A model generated the notes under the pieces. The model was not told the DNA's origin. It did no database searches and saw only the letters and a list, made by a program, of their open reading frames with translations. From contig JAEILZ010000001.1 in assembly GCA_018873225.1 (NCBI GenBank), forward strand, positions 7,192,001 through 7,256,000: a stretch of DNA of 64,000 nucleotides. The letters run 5' to 3'. Below are positions 43,898-55,959 of this stretch, piece by piece (within the stretch, counting starts at the first letter, position 1; the number at the start of each line of letters is the position of its first letter). The position numbers were made by a program, and so were the translations under genes. The DNA is from [Phialemoniopsis] sp. UDSM-2020. Its lineage: Eukaryota; Ascomycota; Sordariomycetes; Thyridiales; Thyridiaceae.

Positions 43898-44354
43898 TTA
43901 TGACTCCTCCTGATCCTTCTGCACGGCCTGCTGCCCCTTCTTCAGCGCCTCCCTTGCCGCCGTGAGCTCGTCGTCGGTGGCCGATCCGCTGCTCTCGCTC
44001 ATGGCCAGCTGCTCCTCGAGCTTGCTCACCGCGGCCTCTGTGCGCTCCTTGAGCGGCTCAAAGATGGCGATCGTCTCCTGAATTGCTTGTTTCTAATTCG
44101 ATATCCTCTAATTAGCTCAGGCCTTCTCACCATTCTCATACGTAAACCCGCAGCCGGGAAAATCGCAAACCTACCTCTTGCCTCAAGATGAACTCGGCGT
44201 TGGGGTCGAGGTCGGCGCCGCCCTTCTTGATCTCCTCCTCGAGCTTCTGCACGCGCTCCTGCTGCCTGACCTGCTCTGATTGGTAGTAGCGCTCCTCCTT
44301 GGCAAGGCGCTCGACGGCCTTCGTCGCAATGGCGAGTTCGCTCGGCGCCGGCAT
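43898..44354 (-). CDS. Tubulin-binding cofactor A (TBCA/Rbl2)
   Basis: Two exons, 44354-44175 and 44092-43898, encoding 124 residues, the normal size for TBCA. It is an all-helical protein: MPAPSELAIATKAVERLAKE, then EERYYQSEQVRQQERVQKLE, then DPNAEFILRQE joined to KQAIQETIAIFEPLKERTEA, and a final helix KLEEQLA. TBCA captures quasi-native beta-tubulin released from CCT and passes it to cofactors D, E and C. The donor GTAGGT and ATTAG acceptor keep phase 0. The tail (ALKKGQQAVQKDQEES) is polar. The 3' end faces that of THOC7 with 208 bp between the stops. Confidence 0.93.
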
Positions 44355-45244
44355 GGTGTCTGTCCTGTCTTACTTGGGGTTTTGATGGCTGTGGCTCTGA
44401 AGGGGAGAGGGTATTGTTTCGGAGGCTGAACTCTGTACTCAAATTTGAAGAGAGGGGAAGCACTTGCAATTCGAGGTTTGCAGGACGCGAAGAGATGTAC
44501 CTAGTCGCGAATGTTTGGTTGCTGCCTTCAGAGTAAACACCTCGAACAAGGATATGAAGGATGTCGGTGGGGTTGGCGGGGTACTGGAGCTCTATGACGG
44601 CGGCTGCCTCGTGGATTGATCAATCACATCAAGATCTCATCTGTAGGCAGGTATATCATGCATTGACAAAATCCAGGCTGCAGCTATTGCGATTTATGGG
44701 AGTATGTCGAGACGAACAGCAGTTCTTGGAGCATCATGGGCGTTTCTTTAGCAACAGAAAATACAATAGTCATCATGTACATTTTTCCTTCGTGTTAACA
44801 CTTGACAAAATAGGGGGTGGTAATGATGCAGCCAGCTTGATGAATTCCTTCGCAAATGTGCCTAGTATAGAGGGATGCGTATCCTACAGCCTATTCGTCC
44901 TTTATAACAGTGAATAAGAAGTCACAACGCCGACTCCTTCCATCGTGTCCGCTAATCCCTTGTCGCCATGGTCAACACCAGACTCGTCTTTACAAATATC
45001 GAAGCCAGAAAACCTCGCTCGCACACCTGGTTCTGAACACCATAACCTCCCTCCAACCCTCTTCACAATGAAACATGAAATGGTATCTTTGACGCCAAAC
45101 GCCACTCGGTCCGCGTGACGAACCAAGGTCCAACATGAATAAACGAACCCGATTAAAACCTATGCCTGCCAATGCCGTTCCGAAAATGTGGGAAAGAAAG
45201 ATGAAGACCAGTCCTTTGCAGCCTCAAGACTGGCGGGCGGGCGA
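44355..45244. other. Spacer upstream of tubulin cofactor A and downstream of RAD21, no gene seen
   Basis: 890 bases, AT-richer than the neighbours. Longest ORF (44561-44917, plus) is 118 codons with no recognisable content. Confidence 0.5.
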
Positions 45245-47162
45245 CTATGCCTCGACGGCCACAGCCGCTGAGCCTGTCGCGATCGCCGGCTCAGGCTCGT
45301 CTTGCGTGGCAATCTCGCCGCCGGCCTCGCGTTCCGCCCAGGCTCCCCAGAGGCCCCTCTTGCCGCGGACACGAATGGGCCCGCCGAGAGACCCCTCGGG
45401 CTGCTCCACCTTGATGGCATCCTTTGTGGCGAGTACGAGGCATTCAAAGAACATCTTGGTCGCGTCGGCTTTGGTCGTTCTCTCTTCGGGCAAAAGCTCC
45501 TGGAAGACCACAGAGGTCTTCTTGCGCTTGTCGGCATTCGTTGCGGCATCGGCACCAAAAAGGTCGCGGAGGATGTGGACTGCGTGCTTGGTTCCAAGCG
45601 AGACAGGCCCGCTGTCGGCGGGGTGCACATGAGGCGCAACTGTGTCGTCAAAGGCCGGCATCATGCTGCCGTCCTCGAGGGTACGGTCACCCTCGCCGGG
45701 GATCTCGAGGATTGTGCCATCATTAGCCAGAGTCTGGTTGCCGAGATCAGCGCCGTCCATCAAGAAGCCGTCGTCCCCGTCGATGTTGAGGCGAGGCGAC
45801 TTGACACCCGCCTGGTCCTGGTCGCTATCCATATCGGCAATCCCGCTGTCGCGTTTCCTCTTCAGGTCGTTGGGTCTCTGGATCGCCTCGAGAGACAGGA
45901 GACCCCTTAGCTCGGGGGCCCAACCGGCGCTGCGGCCATCAAGCATGATGTTTGACACGAAGCCACCGGTCTTCTGCATCTCCATAAGAGCAAGGACGTA
46001 AGGGTCGCGGGGAAGGAATGACTGGGGCTTAAGGATGTTGTCATGCTTCGCCTGCTGTTCGCGGATATGCGTACTAGACAGCATGGTCTCCTCGTCGGCC
46101 TGGAGGATCTTGCGCTTCTTTGCCCGCTGAGTGGCGCGCCGGACGACTGTGTGTTCGGTCTCGTCCTCGGGCTCGTACAGATCGCCATATCGCGTCACCT
46201 CCTGCTCGAGATGCTGGGCGGCCTGGTCGTCGATGTCCGACAAGGGTGACTCGGAAATGCGGGCGCGGGACAGGTCTGGTAGCGCACCGGGGAGGACGGA
46301 CTGCTCGCCCAGGTCAAACTGGAAGTCGGCGTCGCCCATCTGCAAATCATCGCCATCGGCGATGCGCACACCATCGTCCCCAAAATCAGCATTGAGCGTG
46401 GTGTCACGGTCCTTACCGCGTGGCTGCATGTCGAGCTCGCTGAAGATGTCGTCCTCCACTGCCCGGGCGGCAGGCGCGTCTCGACCCATTTCCACAGTCG
46501 TCCCATCGTCAATGTCCATGCCAAAGTCGAGCTCCAGGTCCAGATCATCCATGTTGGCAAGCGCCATCTCATCGTCCTTGCCAAACCCATCCTGCAAAAA
46601 CTGCGAGTTGTTGAAATCCTCCTGAAGGTTGATATCACGGTTGCTAACGCGACCCTTTCGGCCGATTGGCGTTGCCGTTACGTCGTCGATCTGTGATAGG
46701 AGGAAGCCCGCATCGGGCGGAGGCAACAGATCCAGGTTGTCGTAGGGCGTGATGCGGTCTGGCAGCAGCAGCGACTCCCTATTGGGTACGTGCAGATTTG
46801 CGGGAATATCATTGTTTCCGCTCGATCGGAAGGCCTGGGAACAATGTCAGTCAAACTGTGTGACAAGTATGACTAAGTACTAGTAGATAATCACTCACCA
46901 TCTTAATCTTTACTAAAGCTTCATTGCAATCGTCCAGCAAATATCGCGCCTTGCGGCTGTAGATTCTGACGACACCGAGCAGCAACTGGCCGCTCAGTCG
47001 CAGAGCCATGGGCGCCTGGTTAGGTGTGATGATGGCCTCGACACTGTCCTGCAGGTTGGACTGCAAGATGTGTGTCTTGGAGAGCTTGCGCTCAAGGTTG
47101 GCGGAGAGCCAGACGCGGGCCAGTGGCCCGGTCTTTTGGAGAAGGGTCTCCGAATAGAACAT
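45245..47162 (-). CDS. Cohesin kleisin subunit RAD21 (Mcd1/Scc1)
   Basis: Two exons, 47162-46899 and 46834-45245, encoding 617 residues. The N-terminal kleisin domain is clear: [40 protein letters not shown] and [20 protein letters not shown], the part that binds the SMC3 neck. The middle is acidic and disordered ([20 protein letters not shown]). It holds the E-V-T-R segment in [17 protein letters not shown], which fits the ExxR separase cleavage pattern. The C-terminal winged helix that binds the SMC1 head ends the protein ([39 protein letters not shown]). The mitotic form is preferred over REC8 because of the N-terminal and C-terminal match. The intron is 64 nt with GTGAGT and CCCAG ends. 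Confidence 0.95.
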
Positions 47163-48961
47163 GGCGCCGAGGGCGGCGGCGGCGACAAGGGCGTTGCTCT
47201 GGTGTCTAGGTCAACGGCGATATGGTGTTAAGTAGATCGGGAAGGGTGAGCAAAGGATTGATTCTCGAGGTTCGAAGCAAGTAGCTATAGAGCTCCGAGG
47301 GCGCGGCGAGATGCAAGAATGAGGTGGGTGGTGGCGTAGGTAAACAAGGGGGTTGTGAGCGCGTTCTTCGGGCGAGGTTGGTCGCGTCAATAACAGAATG
47401 CAGACTCCACCAGCTAGCGTCGCATAGTATAATCGCAAATCGGACGGAAAATCAATCGCGTCCCGTCTAATATGATGCTTAAGCCAACTGCGACAGCAAA
47501 TAATGCGTAGAGGAAGCGAGACTGGTTGGGATGGCGAAATGTGGGAGGGGAGAAGAGAGATTTGAAGAAGACTGAGCGAGCGAGCGGGAGAGAAGAGGTA
47601 GTGGTGGAGAGGGGGTGGTGGAAAGTTGTGTGGCAGGGGAACCTGTGGTGGTGGAAAACAGGCTAGCAACAGCACAGGCACAGGTATTTGATGGCCGTGG
47701 CAGCGTGCAGAAATGCCAGTCAGCTCCGAATCTCAAGCCAGCAGCGTCCTCAATTTGGCCCATTTTTCCCAGGTAAATTTGAGTGGCTGGGACAGATGTG
47801 GGGCGGTCAGGTACCGCCCAAGTACACCAGCACGTACCTCGACGTGCCAGCCACGCTATTTTCACTCTCAACTCCCCACTCTCACTGGGTCCTTGCTACA
47901 TACACGTGACTAATGCCAAACTTGTCCTCACTCCAGACAAGTAGCGTGAGGTACTTGCATGTTCCGATGCTGGTCGAGGATCGCGCTTGTACACGTAAGT
48001 ATGTAAGAGAGCGTCGTTCCCGTCTCTCGAGACCTTCGCATTACAGTTTTGGTCTCTGATAAACATACGAGAACATCCAAGTACTGGAACAGTCGGTATT
48101 CTTTGTCTACGGCTGGTTGTGGTTCAGCTACCAGTAGGTACGTACTACTTATACCATGAGATTACTTGACTACTGGGAGTGCCTCGTCCACTGTTCGCAC
48201 AGGTCTATGAATGGAACGGCCGAACAACCGTTCGTGTGGTGGTGCATAGGGACCAGTTATAATAGACCAACGGTTGAGGCTCGGACGATAAAAGTCAATT
48301 CCTGTCGGCCCATGGGGAATGAGAAGACTAAGAGTAAAGTACGGAGTACCTGGGTAGATTTAGATATTTGAGGTGGTACCAGCATGAGCACCTTCATTAC
48401 CTTCATTACCCCCAAGGCCCCCTCAAGTTTAATGGCAACCTAAAGTAGTTCAGCCTCACGCACCCCTGCAGGAACGCCTAGACACGCCAAACCTTGCTCT
48501 GTACACGTCTTCCCAAATCTTAACCTCCTGTTCTCGTAGCTCCCACTGTCCCCAGTAGCATCCTCTGTAATTTTTTTTGAAATTGTCATCGCTACGCCGA
48601 CACCACACTCTGCAGACTGTCAATTCCGGCAAATCTCGAACTGGGCATTCTCGTGCATTTACAACTACGGAACTGCAGCATCGAAGACTCGCGGCTTAGC
48701 TGTCTAGTTCCACGGCTCTATCGTCGACTTCCAGAGTCGCGAGCTCGGTGACCCGTCAAACGATCTGGACCTCAATCGCTCACAACCATCCTGCCCCGAT
48801 GCCTTCTCGAAGGAAAGCTTGCATATAGGTAAATGAGCCGGTTCTTCGTCAGAGTTCGACGCCTTGACAAAAAGGAGACCATTCCTAACGGTGAACCAGG
48901 TCTAGAGCTCCTATCGAGCTAATGTCCAAACCCCCTACACATTTTTCCAACTCGATAAACG
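47163..48961. other. 1.8-kb divergent promoter region of RAD21 and PMR1
   Basis: No credible gene. Minus-strand ORFs at 47211-47871 are Ser/Pro/Leu-rich translations of low-complexity leader sequence. A short tandem repeat (ACCTTCATT twice) lies at 48390-48407. A CT-rich segment and a T-run (8 T) at about 48571-48578 lie some 390 bases upstream of PMR1, where its leader would start. Confidence 0.5.
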
Positions 48962-51900
48962 ATGGAATCTCTTCTCCCTACGCACAACCCCGATGGCCCG
49001 AGGATATTAGTACCATCTTTCGGCGAGGATAGCGATGGGCGGCGGTCACACTCCCCCCGTCACATGAGGACTTCGTCCGCCCAGTCTAGAAGCATCGCAG
49101 ATGAATACTCGTATCTCACCCCCGCCGAAGCCGCTGCTCAACTACAAACCTCTCTGACGCATGGCCTCTCGCCGAGCGAAGGCCTAAATCGTCTGCGCGA
49201 TGGGCCCAACGAGATACCGCACGAGGAGCCGGAGCCCTTGTGGCTGCGCTTCCTCGGCCAGTTCAAAGAGCCTCTGATTCTGCTGCTGCTGGCATCGGCT
49301 GGCGCATCCATCTTGCTTGGGAATATGGATGATGCCGTCAGCATCACTGTTGCCGTCACCATCGTCGTCACGGTCGGCTTTGTGCAAGAGTACCGGTCAG
49401 AAAAGTCGATTGAGGCGCTGAATCATCTCGTGCCAGACCATGCCCATCTCATTCGGAGCCAGTCCTCCAACAAGGGCCCATTAGGGGCGCGGACTCCCAA
49501 TAATTGGCCTCGCGGCGGTGAAGATAAGGGGAGCTTAGAGGACCTGGCCGGGTCGGACAACGGCGCCCCAGCAGAGGAAATGCTCGAGGCCACGTCCGCC
49601 AAGGTCATGGCCGCGACCCTGGTGCCTGGCGATCTGGTCTTGTTCACTACGGGCGACCGCATACCCGCCGATATACGGGTCACCAAGGCCGTGGACCTGA
49701 CAATTGACGCGTCAAACCTGACGGGAGAGAACGAGCCGGTCCGCATCACCAGCGAGGCCCGATCGCGCAATATATTCTCGGCGACCGGGCCCGGCGCATC
49801 CACCCTTCAGCCCCCGTACCCAGCATTTGCGTCGCAGCCTGGTCAGGACAGCACCCAAAACGCCGCCAATGCTTCGCATGATGCGAAGAACATCGTGTAC
49901 ATGGGCACACTGGTCAAATCAGGCCACGGCCAGGGCATCGTCTATGCTACGGGCGGCAATACCCACTTTGGCACCATCTCTCTCAGCGTCTCCGGCACCG
50001 AGAGCCCCCGTTCGCCCCTACAACTCTCCATGGACGATCTCGGCGCTCAACTGAGCAAGTTCTCCTTCATTGTGATTGGACTGATCTCCATGGTTGGGTG
50101 GCTACAAGGCAAAGCCTTTCTCGAGATCTTCACTATCTCCATCTCGCTCGCTGTTGCCGCCATCCCTGAGGGTCTACCTATCATCGTGACCGTCACCTTG
50201 GCTCTCGGTGTTCATCGCATGGCGAGGCGCAACGCGATCGTACGCAAGATGCCCAAGGTGGAGACACTTGGCTCCGTCAACGTGGTCTGCACAGACAAGA
50301 CGGGTTAGTTGACCGTGGGAACCAGTCTAGCATATGTTGAGTGTGGCTAACTTGATGACCTAGGTACCTTGACGATGAACCACATGACAACAACCAAGAT
50401 GTGGTACTTTGGACGGGACAAGTCTGCCGACGTAGACTCGGACGACGAGTTTACGGAGGCGTCTCCGGACCCAGCCACCTTGAGGATCTTGCGCATTGGT
50501 AATATTGCCAATAACGCACGTCTTGCTCACAAGTACACGGAAAATGGGGCCGCTGCACGGAGCGTCTTGGCATCGACACAAGGCCGTGGCGAGACCAACT
50601 TTGGCTACACGCGCTGGGTCGGACAGCCCACCGACGTGGCCATGCTGGACCTCTTGGACAGATTCAAGGAGCACGATGTGCGAGACTCGGTCGGGCCGCG
50701 TACCAACGAAACCCCGTTTAGTTCTGAGCGCAAGTATATGGGCGTGACAATCGGCAGCGAGGCTTCCAAGGGCGAAAGAGACTTTGCCTACGTCAAGGGC
50801 GCACTTGATAGGGTCATCGGCCTCTGCGACACGTACATCAATGGCGACGGCCGCGAATTCGTCATGGACTCTACCCGTCGCAAGGAGGTCATTGATGCGG
50901 CCGAGAGGATGGCGTCTGTCGGGCTTCGCGTGCTCGCATTCGCCAGTGGCCCAGTTGCGCGTACGGCCCGTGCTAGGTCCAGTGCGACGCCGACTGCCAC
51001 CCGAAGCAGTACGCCCGGTGCGGATGCGCATGACGAACTGTACAAGGGCCTTACGTTCGCCGGGCTGGTTGGCATGAGCGACCCTCCTAGGCCCGGCGTG
51101 GGCCGCTCTATCCGGAAGCTGTTGCGCGGCGGGGTCAAAGTCATCATGATCACTGGCGACGCCGAGACGACAGCGGTCGCCATCGGCAGGCAGCTCGGTA
51201 TGTCCATCGCTACCCCCAGAGAACACACCGGCAACCAGGTCAGTGTGCGACCCGTGCTTCGCGGCGACGAGGTCGACGACATGTCTGAGGAAGACCTGGC
51301 TCAGGCCATGCAGACCACGACCATCTTTGCGCGCACCAACCCTGATCACAAGATGAAGATCATCCGCGCACTCCAATCCAGAGGCGATATCGTCGCGATG
51401 ACGGGAGACGGCGTCAATGATGCCCCGGCCCTGAAAAAGGCCGATATCGGTATTGCTATGGGCAGGCACGGGACAGATGTGGCCAAGGAGGCTGCCGATA
51501 TGATCCTGACCGACGATGATTTCTCGACCATCCTGCACGCCATTGAGGAGGGCAAGGGCATCTTCAACAACATCCAGAACTTCCTGACGTTCCAGCTCAG
51601 TACGAGCGCTGCAGGACTCTCTCTCGTCTTGCTCTGCACCTGCCTGGGCTTCAAGTCACCCCTAAATGCCATGCAGATTCTCTGGATTAGTAAGTCGCAA
51701 TTATTTCGGGTAGTTCCGCAATTTGAATGCTGACGGCTTCTTACAGATATCATCATGGATGGCCCTCCCGCCCAATCCCTAGGCGTCGAGGCAGTAGACA
51801 AGGATGTCATGAACCGTCCTCCTCGCAAGCGCAACGACCCTGTCCTGACTAGGGCGCTGGTCATGCGTGTCATGCAATCCGCCTTTATCGTTATGTTTGG

Positions 51901-52285
51901 CACCATGATGGTGTACACGCACGAAATGCTCGAGGACGGCCAGGTCACACGGCGAGACACGACCATGACATTTACCTGCTTTGTCCTTTTTGACATGTTT
52001 AATGCCCTGGCGTGCCGCTCCGAGTCCAAGTCGGTGCTGCGCGGCGAAGTGGGACTCTTTGCCAACACGCTCTTCAACTGGGCAGTCTCACTCAGTCTTG
52101 TCGGCCAGCTGCTCGTCATCTACTTCCCCCTCCTGCAAGAAGTCTTTCAGACCGAGGCGCTCGGGTTCTTTGACCTGGTGGGCCTGGTCGTCTTGTGCAG
52201 CACGGTCTTCTGGGCGGACGAGGCCCGCAAGTGGTACAAGTATGGGAGGAGGAGGATGGGGAGCAACTACAGCTCAGCGGTCTAG
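48962..52285 (+). CDS. PMR1: Golgi Ca2+/Mn2+-transporting P-type ATPase (PMR1/SPCA)
   Basis: Three exons, 48962-50303, 50364-51689 and 51747-52285, encoding 1068 residues. PMR1 loads Golgi lumen with Ca2+ and Mn2+ for glycosylation and sorting. The order is: cation-ATPase N-terminal domain ([20 protein letters not shown]), M1-M2 ([20 protein letters not shown]), actuator domain with TGEN at 254-257, M4 with the PEGLPI motif, phosphorylation site D445 in CTDKTGT, nucleotide domain, and the hinge [21 protein letters not shown]6 has N890 and D894 in [16 protein letters not shown], the single cation site that separates SPCA from SERCA/PMCA. Inserts of about 50 residues (165-213) and 35 residues (266-300) lie in the actuator region. 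Intron 1 splits the Gly codon of DKTGT. Confidence 0.96.
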
Positions 52286-52554
52286 ACGGCGTCTGGTCAT
52301 TTTTTCCATGGCCTCTTGTGTACATGTACATGTAGGCATACCTACACACTTCGGGGGAAATGTTTGTGTGCTGGGATACCACGATTAGACATAATATAAA
52401 GTACATTATTTAATCCAGGGCCTCTCTGTAAATTACACGCCGAGACACTAATGTCACGATCAGCCAACTAGGTAGCTACCTACCCCAATCTTTGTTGTTT
52501 CAGTGAACCCACTGAAGCTGCCGGACTAAGCGCTCTACGGGCCCCACCACTCAA

Positions 52555-55242
52555 ATGCTCAACCAGCCTGGAACAACCCTGGAGCTCCAGCCCACTTCGA
52601 CGGACAACGTCAACCATTCCCACCATCTATCTGGCCTCGACCTCAACCGGCAAAGGCAATCGAGGAGATATGTGCCGGCACCAGGACAGACCCCCGCTCC
52701 AATGTCTGCCCTCCTCAATGGCGTCTCCTCCATCACCACCCCCGCTGCCTCTGCCTCTTTCAGAATGCCAGGCACCAAGCCAGATGCTGCGCTGAAGCCC
52801 ACGGCCGACCCGGCCAGCGCCCTCCGGTCCGTCACCTCGACATCCGACGTCCGCGCCGCCCTCGCCGCCCTGCACGCCCACGAGAATGAGCTGACGGCCC
52901 GCCTCGACGGCCTGTGCGCCTCCCACGCCGACCTCGGCCGCGACCTGCTGCGGCTCGACTCGCTGCGCGCCGCCCTGGGCTCCCAGGTCATCGTGACCCG
53001 CGGCATCTCCAACACGATGCTCGCCTCGGCGGCCGACACGGCGGGCCGCCTGTCGTCGGGCGTGCGCGCGCTCGACCTCGAGAAGTCGCGCGTCGAGGAG
53101 ACGCTGCGCGTCGTCGAGCAGGTCGCCGAGCTCAAGGCCTGCGTCGCCGGCGTCGTCGGCAGCATGGGCGCGCCCCAGGACTGGGAGGCCGCCGCGGGCT
53201 ACGTCGCGCGCGCGTCGAGGATACCCGACGAGATCGTCAAGAGCGGCTTCGCCAACGCCGTCGTGCCCACCGTCGAGATACCCGACGCGCCGTCGGAGAC
53301 GCTCGAGGAGGCCCGCGAGAGCCTCTGCGGCCTCTTCCTGCGCGAGTTCGAAAAGGCCGCCAAGGAGAGCGACGGGGCGAAAGTGACGAGGTTCTTCAAG
53401 CTGTTCCCGCTGATCGGGAGGGGGGATGTCGGCTTGGATGTGTATGGGCGGTATGTCTGCCAGGGTGTTGCGGGAGAGGCGAGGGCGGTGCTCAAGGAGA
53501 GCTCTACCATCGTCGGCCAGTCGCGACAGGATGGCTTCTTCTACGCCAATGCACTTACGAGGTTATTTGAGCACATTGCACGCATTGTCGACGCACATGG
53601 CGGTTTGGTAGAGAGGCATTATGGCTCGGGCAAGATGGTCAAGGTCATCGAACGCCTGCAGATGGAGGCCGACGTCCAGGGAGGCATCATCTTGGACTCG
53701 TGGAGCGACGAACGCGCGGTGGAGAGGAAAATTACTGACGTCAGGAGCTACCCCTTCTCCTTCCTCGTCCAGAGCTATCTACCACAGCACAGAGGCCCGC
53801 TTGGCACGTCAAGAGTGAACTCGCCCGCTCTAGGAGGCGGGGCAGATAACCCTCGCAATAGCGAGGATGAAGGCGTCAATATGAAGGAGGTAGATGGGCT
53901 CCTGAACGAGATCGCTGCCATGTTGGGTAAATGGGCACTGTACACCCGATTCCTGGCAAGCAAGTGCAAGGTAAGAATGCACTGCGCGGCCTCCTGGGCC
54001 TGAGACTGGTGGCTAATGTTACTAAAGGACCCAGACGCTCTTGAAGACGCCACCTATAGTCTGCCAGATGTGCTCACCAAGTCGAATCTACAGCGCAAGG
54101 TGGCCGCGAAACTCATCGCTCCATACGAGGCGATGATGACCTTTTACTTTAGAAGGTCGGTCGAGAAGGCTTTCCAGCTCGACGAGATGCCCAATGGTCT
54201 CTCCCTTAGCATGTCCAGGCCGATCGACAGCAACCCGCCCTACATCATCTCAGCAGTGGATGATGTGATGTACATCGTGAGCGCCGTCATCCGCAAATCA
54301 CTATCCACGTCCCAGAGGGACGTTGTTGCATCCGTCATTCCAACGATAAGCAGGGTGCTAAGCGGCGACTTTGTCACCATGATCCAGAAGAAGATGCGCG
54401 ATGAGTATTACCCGAAATCAGTGATGCAGGGCGGCCTGCCCCCGGAAGACAAAGTCATTGGCTTCATCGTGCTTAACAACACCCTCGACATGGCCAACGA
54501 ATACCTGACGCGCATCATCTCTGGCCGCCTGGGTGTCTCCCTGGATCAGCCAACCCTCCCCGACACCAGCGCCTCGCCCCTCAAAGAATTCTTTGCCTCT
54601 GAGCAGGAGGTCACACTCATCATTGCCTCGCTCAATAACCTTAACACCAGCTTCCACTCCAAGACAACCGAGCTCCTCAACGAAGGTCTCATTACCCTGT
54701 TCAACAACGTCATCCGCGTGCGCCTCCGGCCCGTGCTGCAAGAAACGTTCCGCGACGCCGACTACTCGCTGGCAGAGGACGAGCTGGCCGAGCTGGCGGC
54801 GCTGAACTACGACGGCGACGAGGAGCAGCTGCTCGAGCTCGTGCCGCGGCGCTTCGAGCACGGCTGGGACGCGCTGATGCGGCCCATCGCGCGGCTCGCG
54901 ACGCCCTCTACGTTCGCGACGCTGCTCGACCTGACGGCGCGCCACCTCGCGCGCGTGCTCGAGAAGCGCGTGTGGAGCTACGCCGGGCGGACCAGCGCCT
55001 ACGGCGCGATCCGCATGGAGCGCGACTTCAACGGCATCGTGGCGACGGTCGCGCGCGAGCGCTACGGCGTGCGCGAGCTGTTCGCACGGACGTCGCAGGT
55101 GCTCATGGTGGCCAACATGGAGGAGGATGAGTGGGAGGAGCTGGCGGGCGAGGCTGCTGCCGGTGAAGATGACGACGACGGCATGGTGTGGCATATCAGC
55201 GAGGAGGAGAGGAGGAAGGCGAGGACGCTGGTCCGAGGGTAG
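52555..55242 (+). CDS. COG4: Conserved oligomeric Golgi complex subunit 4 (COG4)
   Basis: Two exons, 52555-53970 and 54028-55242, encoding 876 residues. COG4 is in lobe A of the COG tether and binds the SNARE Sed5/syntaxin-5 and Sly1 for intra-Golgi retrograde transport. A disordered N-terminus (about 1-85) precedes a coiled coil (DVRAALAALHAHENELTARL). The COG4 core follows: ARESLCGLFLREFEKAAKES, FYANALTRLFEHIARIVDAH, MVKVIERLQMEADVQGGIIL and YPFSFLVQSYLP. The C-terminal E-domain-like region includes LTKSNLQRKVAAKLIAPYEA, SAVDDVMYIVSAVIRKSLST and GAIRMERDFNGIVATVARER. A second in-frame ATG at 52702 would remove the first 49 residues. The start codon lies only 269 bp after the PMR1 stop. Confidence 0.95.
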
Positions 55243-55959
55243 ACAAAAATCAAGACGAGAGGCTCGCTCAATACCACTACTACTTAAGTACTTATATACA
55301 TTATCAAGGGCCTTACATGGGTTTAGAGAAAGGGGGAAAACAGGTCAACTCCTTACGAATTTGAACAAGAATGACGAATCACGCTCAAATGCTCTTTTGA
55401 CCGGAGATGAACCAACGTGTAGCAGCAAGCTGGTGTTTTCTCGAGTGCTGCCTTCTTTGCAGAGATATTTCGTGCTTTCCTACTCTAGAATCACAGCGTA
55501 CTTGCTCGTCGTCTTCTGCGGCACAAGGTATCACTGATGCTGCATGGCATCCTATATCTCGACAACGTGCTCTAGCTCGGCTGATGTATGGAGCTACGAA
55601 AATATACGAAAGCCATGCCACTTCAGATCTTCAATCATTCGAGGCAGTGAGATAGTCCAGGAGCAGTTGCTTTATGATCGAGTGTAAAGGCAACATGTCT
55701 CCTTCCACATAATCGGGCTGTCAGGAGCCGGTACACTTAAACACGCCAGCCATCCCGCACGGGGATGTTGATCCAAGTGCCAACCCCGCTCACTCACACT
55801 TGTTACTAAACCCTTCGCTCATTATTCACATCCATAACGTCTGCCACATCGCTTGATCTTGATATGAATATCGCCAACGACGCGGAATAGGGCGTCCTCG
55901 AGTTGGCCTTGTGGGACTTCGAGCACTCCGTGGACTTACACTATCCATTCGACTGCATC
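55243..55959. other. Spacer between COG4 and the PSI-domain gene
   Basis: 717 bases in tandem orientation, with no gene beyond short chance ORFs. Its right end carries the short upstream ORF annotated separately. Confidence 0.5.
55864..55890 (+). promoter_or_regulatory. Eight-codon upstream ORF in frame with the PSI-domain gene
   Basis: ATG at 55864 opens a frame of eight codons (MNIANDAE) closed by TAG at 55888-55890. The same frame then stays open through the proposed start ATG at 55960. If the transcript begins upstream, ribosomes would meet this uORF first, which could lower translation of the main ORF. Confidence 0.35.

Noticed and set aside
50360..51538. 392-codon minus-strand frame opposite PMR1 exon 2
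   Set aside because: The plus strand encodes the unambiguous P-type ATPase core; the antisense translation has no recognisable content.
54418..55194. 258-codon minus-strand frame opposite COG4
   Set aside because: His/Arg/Glu-rich shadow of biased codons; COG4 is clear on the other strand.
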